Assembly (NCBI GenBank): GCA_022818135.1
Contig: JAFMSR010000002.1
Coordinates: forward strand, 42,666,358 to 42,730,357
Source of the DNA: Saxidomus purpurata
Taxonomy: Eukaryota; Mollusca; Bivalvia; Venerida; Veneridae
Length of the DNA stretch: 64,000 nucleotides
Direction: 5' to 3'
Of the stretch, positions 58,495 through 64,000 are shown in pieces. Position 1 is the stretch's first letter; every line of letters starts with the position of its first letter. The position numbers and the translations under genes were made by a program. Under the pieces are notes generated by a model that did not search any database, was not told the origin of the DNA, and worked only from the letters and a program-made list of their open reading frames with translations.

Positions 58495-59262
58495 CTAAGT
58501 ATAGAATAATTTTATAAAGGACCACTAGACAATATTACACACCAAATATCTAAGCTCTAGGCGTTTTGGAGAAGATTTTGAAAGATTTTTCCTATATATG
58601 TCTATGTAAAATAAGTAACACCCTGGGCGGGGCCAATATTGACCCCAGGGGCATGATTTGAACAAACTTAGTAATAAGTATCTTAGCTCTAGGCCTTGTT
58701 GTTTTAGAAAAGAAGATTTTTAAAGTTATTCCTATAGAAACCTTTGTAAAATCAAGTGACCGTCTGGGCGGGGTCAATTTAATCCCAGGGGTCATGATTT
58801 ATACAATTTGTGCACAGGTCCACTAGGCAATGCTACAGCCAAATATCTCAGATTTAGACCTTATGGTTTCAGAGAATAAGATTTTTTAAGTTTTTCCTAT
58901 TTGTTGCCATAGCAACCATAGTTCTGAATTAAATGGAATTATTTGAGCAATTTTGGTAGAACTCCTTGCAAAGAACATCCCTGTCAAGTTTCATCAAGAA
59001 TGGCACTTTGTGCCAGGTGAGCGAAAAATGTGAGTGGTCATTGCAAGATGACAAATACCTATCTAAATCCTACGGAAGCGTTAAAAGGCCACTAGTTACG
59101 AGAACACTTTTGCGTATTTCAATTAGTTTTTTTTCCTATTGGTCAGGAACTTTTGGTCTTTACCATTTATTTTTACAGTGGCTTCAGAGGAGATGTCGTT
59201 TGAAGTGAAAGTTGATGGACGACGGATAATCAGCCATCTACAAGGTGCCAGGTGAGCTAAAA
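58495..59262 (+). mobile_element. Family B pearl-type element, copy with two cores
   Basis: The cores carry ctctaggc, gcggggccaatattgaccc, gtcatgattt and ccactaggcaatgc. The 3' end has gatggacgacgg and the terminus ccaggtgagctaaaa (59248-59262). A second terminus-like ccaggtgagcgaaaa at about 59007, followed by about 150 bp of other sequence, suggests another insertion or a jumbled end. The 5' acaagagggcc end is missing. Confidence 0.8.
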
Positions 59263-59679
59263 TATGCACCCAAGTTCGTTTCCACATGCGGTGGTCACGC
59301 TGATGGGCGCCAAATTTCTCATCACATGATTAGAGAAATTCTACTTGAAATCCGGAATGAAAGGAATTAATTTCGAGATGTAAAAACTTGTTAAGTGCTT
59401 CTTGGAATCAATTCACAATTCAGAACCACCAAGTAGACACTAAAATATATATATATATGAGATTGTTCGAATATTGAAAATACTGACAAAACAATGGCGT
59501 GCTCATTTAAAGTGATTTGTTGTTACAACATGTATAGCTTTAAACTTTAAAGCTAGTACATTTATTTCATTCGCTATGACATTTCACTAGATAAACACAG
59601 TTTAAATGTTAGATATTACTTTTACCCCCCCCCCCCCCTCCATTAAAAATGACGCATTCTATTTTCTGTAGAAAGCAAG
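59263..59679. other. Spacer with C-tract
   Basis: (TA)n at about 59446-59458 and a run of about 16 C at 59624-59639. No gene. Confidence 0.5.
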
Positions 59680-60000
59680 GACAACAACAACAACACTTAC
59701 AGTTTTTCAAGAAAGTTTAATTATAAAAGGTATAATTGTATCGAAATTAGCTGGCGATATGTACAAATACGTAGGAGTAAGGGATTCAAATATTGTGATA
59801 CATAAGTACATAAAACAATAATGCACATACCAGTATCTCTGTTGGAAAACAGAAAGGTACTTGAAATGTCATTTATGATTTTACTTCTACAAAAATGACG
59901 TGAATGGGATTTCTTTGACAGATAAACAACGATGCATGATTTGACCGATTAAATGCATAACATGAAATAAATGACAACGAGCTGAAAAAGACTCCAAGTG
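59680..60000 (+). repeat. Possible third piece of the segmental duplication
   Basis: 59859-59935 resembles 51915-51995: aaatgtcattt(a/g)tgat, acttctacaaaaatgac against atttctacaaaatgac, tttctttgacaga against tttcaaagacaga, and aaacaacg against aaacaaacg. The match is short and diverged. Confidence 0.45.
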
Positions 60001-60884
60001 TTCCGTGCACCAGGTTTCCTCAGATAGAAAGAAGTGTCTTTTTGCATCCCTAGATATTAACTGTTATAATTGCATGCTCATGTCAAATAGCAACAGTATA
60101 AAATGAAATACTATCGAATCAAATGACACTAATTGTTTCCGTTCAGAGCTTATTTGTTATTTAAAATAAGCCTTTTGATATAATTACACCCAAAGGAGTC
60201 CTGATCAATATTAATATTTATAGAAGTTGGTATATTATTTCTATATCAAATAATGGAAATTAATTCACTAAGTTACCTAGAGAGACATTTACAGAAATAG
60301 CACCGATAAAATTGTAATTTTCGCAAAATTGTTTTTCAGATTGCAAATTTGAAAATGAACTTGCAATAATACAGCGCTCAAAATGTAGTTCTAACCTAAC
60401 CAACTAAACATTAGTATGAGGAAAGAGGTGTCAGTGCACAGATGGTACACACACACTAAATGAGTATGCTAACAGATAGAAACCAAATTCTTGAAATACT
60501 TCGACTATAAATTTACCTGTGCTGATGTTAATTTCAAACCGGAAGTGGTAAGTGCATACCAAAGGTGATTTCAGTTCGGATAATAAAATTTTACATGTGC
60601 TAATGCTTAGTTCAAATCGGAAGTGGTTAGTGCATACAGAACGTGATTTCAGTTCGGTGAATGAAACTGTACTGGCAGAAATGTGTCAGAATGTAGTGTG
60701 CTTTTGTACTCTGGTTCTAACCAGCAACCAAAAAAAGTTATAGCATGGGCTGATGAACTTATAAAACCTTTTTAAAGGTCTTTAGATTAAGAACTATTTA
60801 AGTTTTTACGACTCAGATAAAAATCGTAACATGCGCCCAGCGCATGCATAGATAACCCGCGTTGTGCACTTACTTTTAAGAAAC
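60001..60884. other. Spacer with a local duplication
   Basis: 60520-60595 and 60600-60660 share tcaaa(c/t)cggaagtgg, agtgcatac and gtgatttcagttcgg, a tandem duplication of about 65 bp. The 63-codon frame across it is repeat-derived. Confidence 0.6.
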
Positions 60885-61958
60885 AAGAGCTGTCCCTCAC
60901 AAGTGACGAATGCCCCCGAAAGAGGTGCCTCACAGTCTGTGTCCTCTCCATGTGCTCAATAAATGTGCTATGTAATTTTAAAATCCTTCCATGCATGACA
61001 GAGTAATCATGCATACAGTATTCCATTACTTTAAACACTAAGTGTGACCTTGACCTTTGAGGTAGGGACTTGGGTCTTGCACACGGCATATCCGCTTGAT
61101 GTGCTAGACATTTGTGCCAAGTTATTTTAAAATCCTTCAAAGCATAATAAAGTTATAGTCCGGACACAAATGTATGCATATATACAGGATTCCATTACCT
61201 ATAAACTCTAAGTGTGACCTTGACCTTTGTGGTAGGGATGTGGGTCTTGCACGCGACACGTCGTCTTGATGTGCTAGACGTGTGCCATATTATTTTAAAA
61301 TCCTTCAAGGCATGACAAAGTTACAGTCCGGACACGAATGTGTGCATATATGCATATATAGAGGAATCCATTACCTTCAAACTCTAAGTGTGACCTTGAC
61401 CTTTGAGCTAGGGACCTGGGTCTTGCACGCGACACGTCGTCTTGATGTGCTAGACTTTGTGCCAAGTTATTTTAAAATCCTTCAATGCATGACAAAGTTA
61501 CAGTCCGGACACGAATGTGTGCTATATGCATATATAGAGGAATCCATTACCTTCAAACTCTAAGTATGACCTTGACCTTTGAGCTAGGGACGTGGGTCTT
61601 GCACGCGACACGTCGTCTTGATGTGCTAGACATGTGTGCCATATTATTTTAAAATCCTTCAAGGCATGACAAAGTTACAGTCCGGACACGAATGTGTGCA
61701 TATATGCATTATAGAGGAATCCATTACCTTCAAACTCTAAGTGTGACCTTGACCTTTGAGCTAGGGACCTGGGTCTTGCACGCGACACGTCGTCTTGATG
61801 TGCTAGACATGTGTGCCAAGTTATTTTAAAATCCTTCAATGCATGACAAAGTTACAGTCCGGACACGAATTTGTAAGTGGGGACGCACGGACGGACGGAC
61901 AGACGGACAGACGGACAGACGGTGCGATTTTAATATGCCACCCTTCGGGGGCATAAAA
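60885..61958 (+). mobile_element. Family A pearl-type element, complete-looking copy
   Basis: The 5' end is aaacaagagctgtccctcac. Five cores of about 175 bp follow (tgtgaccttgacctttgag, ggtcttgcacgcgacacg, tcgtcttgatgtgctagac, catgacaaagttacagtccg), then a gacggacagacggacagacg microsatellite at 61885-61921. The end is tgcgattttaatatgccacc, cttcgggggcata. The last cores are almost identical to each other, so they were homogenised recently. This copy defines the family; those at 6193-7050 and 14130-14385 lie in the opposite orientation. Non-coding. Confidence 0.9.
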
Positions 61959-63200
61959 AAGGGTTGGAAGCATATTTCCAAAAACTCTCAACTTCTAAAA
62001 GCAAAATTAAAATATGCTACAGCAGCCTTTACACAGCCTAAAAAAATTATATTTTGAAAAAAGTATCTGCATCTAATCTTGACATAAATGATATAAACTA
62101 TTCTACAAAATGCAAATTAATTTGTGTACTACAATGTTGTTCTATTCACATTGAAAAAAAAATAGAGAAAACCTGTGAAAATCTATTTGACTATCCTACT
62201 CAAATCCTGGAAATTCACCATTTCTGTTAGCTGTATTTTCAACTGTATCTGTCAAGAAATAACTTATTGCGTACATGTTTGATCAGCATCTACTGTGTTT
62301 TGAGCTTCATTATTGGCCATTATTTGATACGCCCATTTTGAAGGGTAATATAACGTTAAATAACCGCATTCATTTCAGCACTCGCATTACACTTGCAATA
62401 AACACAAACACGCAACATATAGATCATAATAAACATAGCAATACTAATGAAAACAAAAATTATGCCTCGGAGGTTCATGTTCTAAGACAGGAAAATGGAG
62501 TCAAAAAATTACAAACAGTGTAGATCTACACCTGGCCATGTAGGCAAAACGAAAATATAGCTTTTATTGAAAAGCACACTGAGACTAAGTCCTTTTACGG
62601 CCGAGCACAAAAGTTGCATTCGTCTCTGCAAATTTCACACACCTCGGAGGTTCGCACTGCTTCCGGTATATAAAACTCAGTCACTTGGTTACCTGAAACC
62701 AAAAGTTTATACATTTGAAATACCTTATACACGTACTTACGCGAAGTATATTATTCTAAAAGTTTATTGAATTTATGGTTTCAGTTAACACGAGATAAAT
62801 GTTGATGTATGTTATCAAATGAAATAAACATACATATACATTCATTAATAATTCGTAAAGCAAACAGTGTAACAGTTTCTATTATCTCCACCGGTTCACT
62901 TACCCTACCTTGGCCTTTTATAATGGGAGGCAGGAAACATCTACAAGTGTCTCTGTGAGCATAAATAACTGATTTGCATTTGGTCTACATGATTTTGTAT
63001 CTTTATTCTTAACAAGATACATCATTGAATATTAGTAATCAGACAAATCAGAAACAAGAAACATCGACATCCGAGAACTTAAACGTACATGCACGATAAG
63101 ATCCCAATTAACAGACTTCTTAAGAGTTATTTATATGATCTTATCCACATATTTTCTCGGTATTTTTGTTTAGAAAGATGTCTGACAATCAATTTTAGGC
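61959..63200. other. Gene-free interval
   Basis: Frames at 62275-62523 and 62567-62770 have no recognisable motif. Both contain ctcggaggttc (near 62466 and 62645), a possible minor repeat. Confidence 0.4.
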
Positions 63201-63212
63201 AAAGTAGACAGT

Positions 63213-63440
63213 TTGTGGAGCCGGTGTGGCTAGCGCGTTCGCGTTCAGAATCAAAAGGTCCCGGGTTCGATCCCTACCATAGCCAAATTGGTAGTGTCTT
63301 TAGGCAAGACACAAATAATTCCACATTGCCTCTCTCTCTCTGCGAGGTTGATTCCATCTGGAATGAGTCTCGAGAGCGATTAATATAAGTTGTAAGAACT
63401 TGTTTCGCAATCGAGAATAAATAAATTAGTATAAATTTAA
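63213..63440 (+). mobile_element. tRNA-derived SINE with 12-bp target-site duplication
   Basis: The tRNA-like head has an A box (tggctagcgcg) and a B box (gggttcgatcc) at the right distance. It is followed by ggtagtgtctttaggcaaga, a core found after tRNA heads in many animal SINEs, and an AT-rich tail with aataaataaat. The flanks are an exact duplication, aaagtagacagt at 63201-63212 and 63441-63452. The 99-codon frame at 63089-63388 runs across the junction and is not a gene. Confidence 0.93.
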
Positions 63441-63452
63441 AAAGTAGACAGT

Positions 63453-64000
63453 GAACATCAGGTCAGTATACATATACCAAGACGGTGCACAAAAGATGGC
63501 CGCTGTTCCTGAGCTACTGACTAGTATTACTGTTACGATAATAGAAAATATGATTCCTTGGAGAATGACATGCCAGCTGTCACACATTTACGAAGAAAAT
63601 ATGAGGGCAAAAATTGCACACACGTATCTTATGGACTAGACAAAATTTATGTATTAAACACCTACTTGGTTCATAATAATCGAATATCCGCACTGGTACT
63701 GGTTGGGCTCCGGCAACAAGACCGATCCTGTGCATTGTCACCGATGTACAAGTTTCCTTGTTATCAATCTATAAGATTTGAAGGACGTGTATCATTTACT
63801 ACTTTTCAAACAAATACATGAAGTCACTTTCTTTAAGGAAGTCTTTGAAACTGTCCTCGTAAAATCACAAGGTCGTCACCTGTTTTACGTGAACATTTAA
63901 AAAATAGAACTTTGAATAATGTTACTGTCAAAGCAGCAATGCAAAAAAGCTTAGGGGGTTTTTTTTGCAGTATTATTGAGTGGTGCTCTAAATGATGTTG
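63453..64000. other. No recognised feature
   Basis: Two overlapping short frames (63451-63639 and 63558-63821) have no known motif. The window ends in AT-rich sequence. Confidence 0.4.

Overview
The window is animal nuclear DNA, AT-rich and dominated by repeats, most probably from a bivalve mollusc. Two things point there. The non-coding DNA is full of interspersed elements of the type I know from bivalve genomes: tandem-core 'pearl'/Helentron-associated elements that open with acaagagggcc or acaagagctgtc and close after a gacggacagacgg microsatellite. The only clear host genes are two intronless rhodopsin-class receptors that resemble lophotrochozoan neuropeptide receptors. The species call is inference.

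Layout. 1-7.8 kb is a nest of foldback elements, including two abutting giant palindromes (4346-4902 and 4905-5697), followed by a pearl-type element. GPCR gene 1 lies on the minus strand at 8966-10018, with a pearl-type element starting about 55 bp past its stop codon. 10.8-11.6 kb is a 39-bp minisatellite. 11.7-13.9 kb is a minus-strand LINE remnant split by an inverted-repeat element that carries a second one. 14-18.4 kb holds fragments of several repeat families. 20.4-21.0 kb is a MITE interrupted by a SINE-like insertion. 21.8-22.7 kb holds degenerate LTR-retrotransposon sequence (a Ty3/gypsy integrase zinc-binding segment) broken by a nearly pure G/C tract that looks like an assembly artefact. 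23.8-25.7 kb is a 1.95-kb element with ~390-bp terminal inverted repeats and TTAA flanks.

GPCR gene 2 is on the plus strand at 27755-28792, head-to-head with gene 1 and about 80% identical over TM1-TM5 by eye. Its start codon overlaps the stop codon of a five-codon upstream ORF. From 28.8 kb on I recognise no intact host gene. I see an old direct segmental duplication (about 34.1-41.4 kb against 51.9-57.6 kb, with a weaker third piece near 59.7-60.0 kb), a 2.6-kb inverted-repeat element at 46.2-48.8 kb, a broken LINE at 49.4-50.7 kb with a small polyadenylated insertion flanked by a 14-bp duplication, and a tRNA-derived SINE at 63.2-63.4 kb with a perfect 12-bp target-site duplication. One small possible first exon is at 44943-45158.

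The two receptors are probably recent paralogues of one orphan neuropeptide-type receptor. Everything else is best read as a record of transposition, nested insertion and duplication around them. I found no CRISPR array, operon, rRNA or intact tRNA gene, and no clear evidence of a new multi-gene system. The best leads are the receptor pair, the palindrome cluster, the TTAA element, the segmental duplication and the nuclear-receptor-like motif repeated across several element families.
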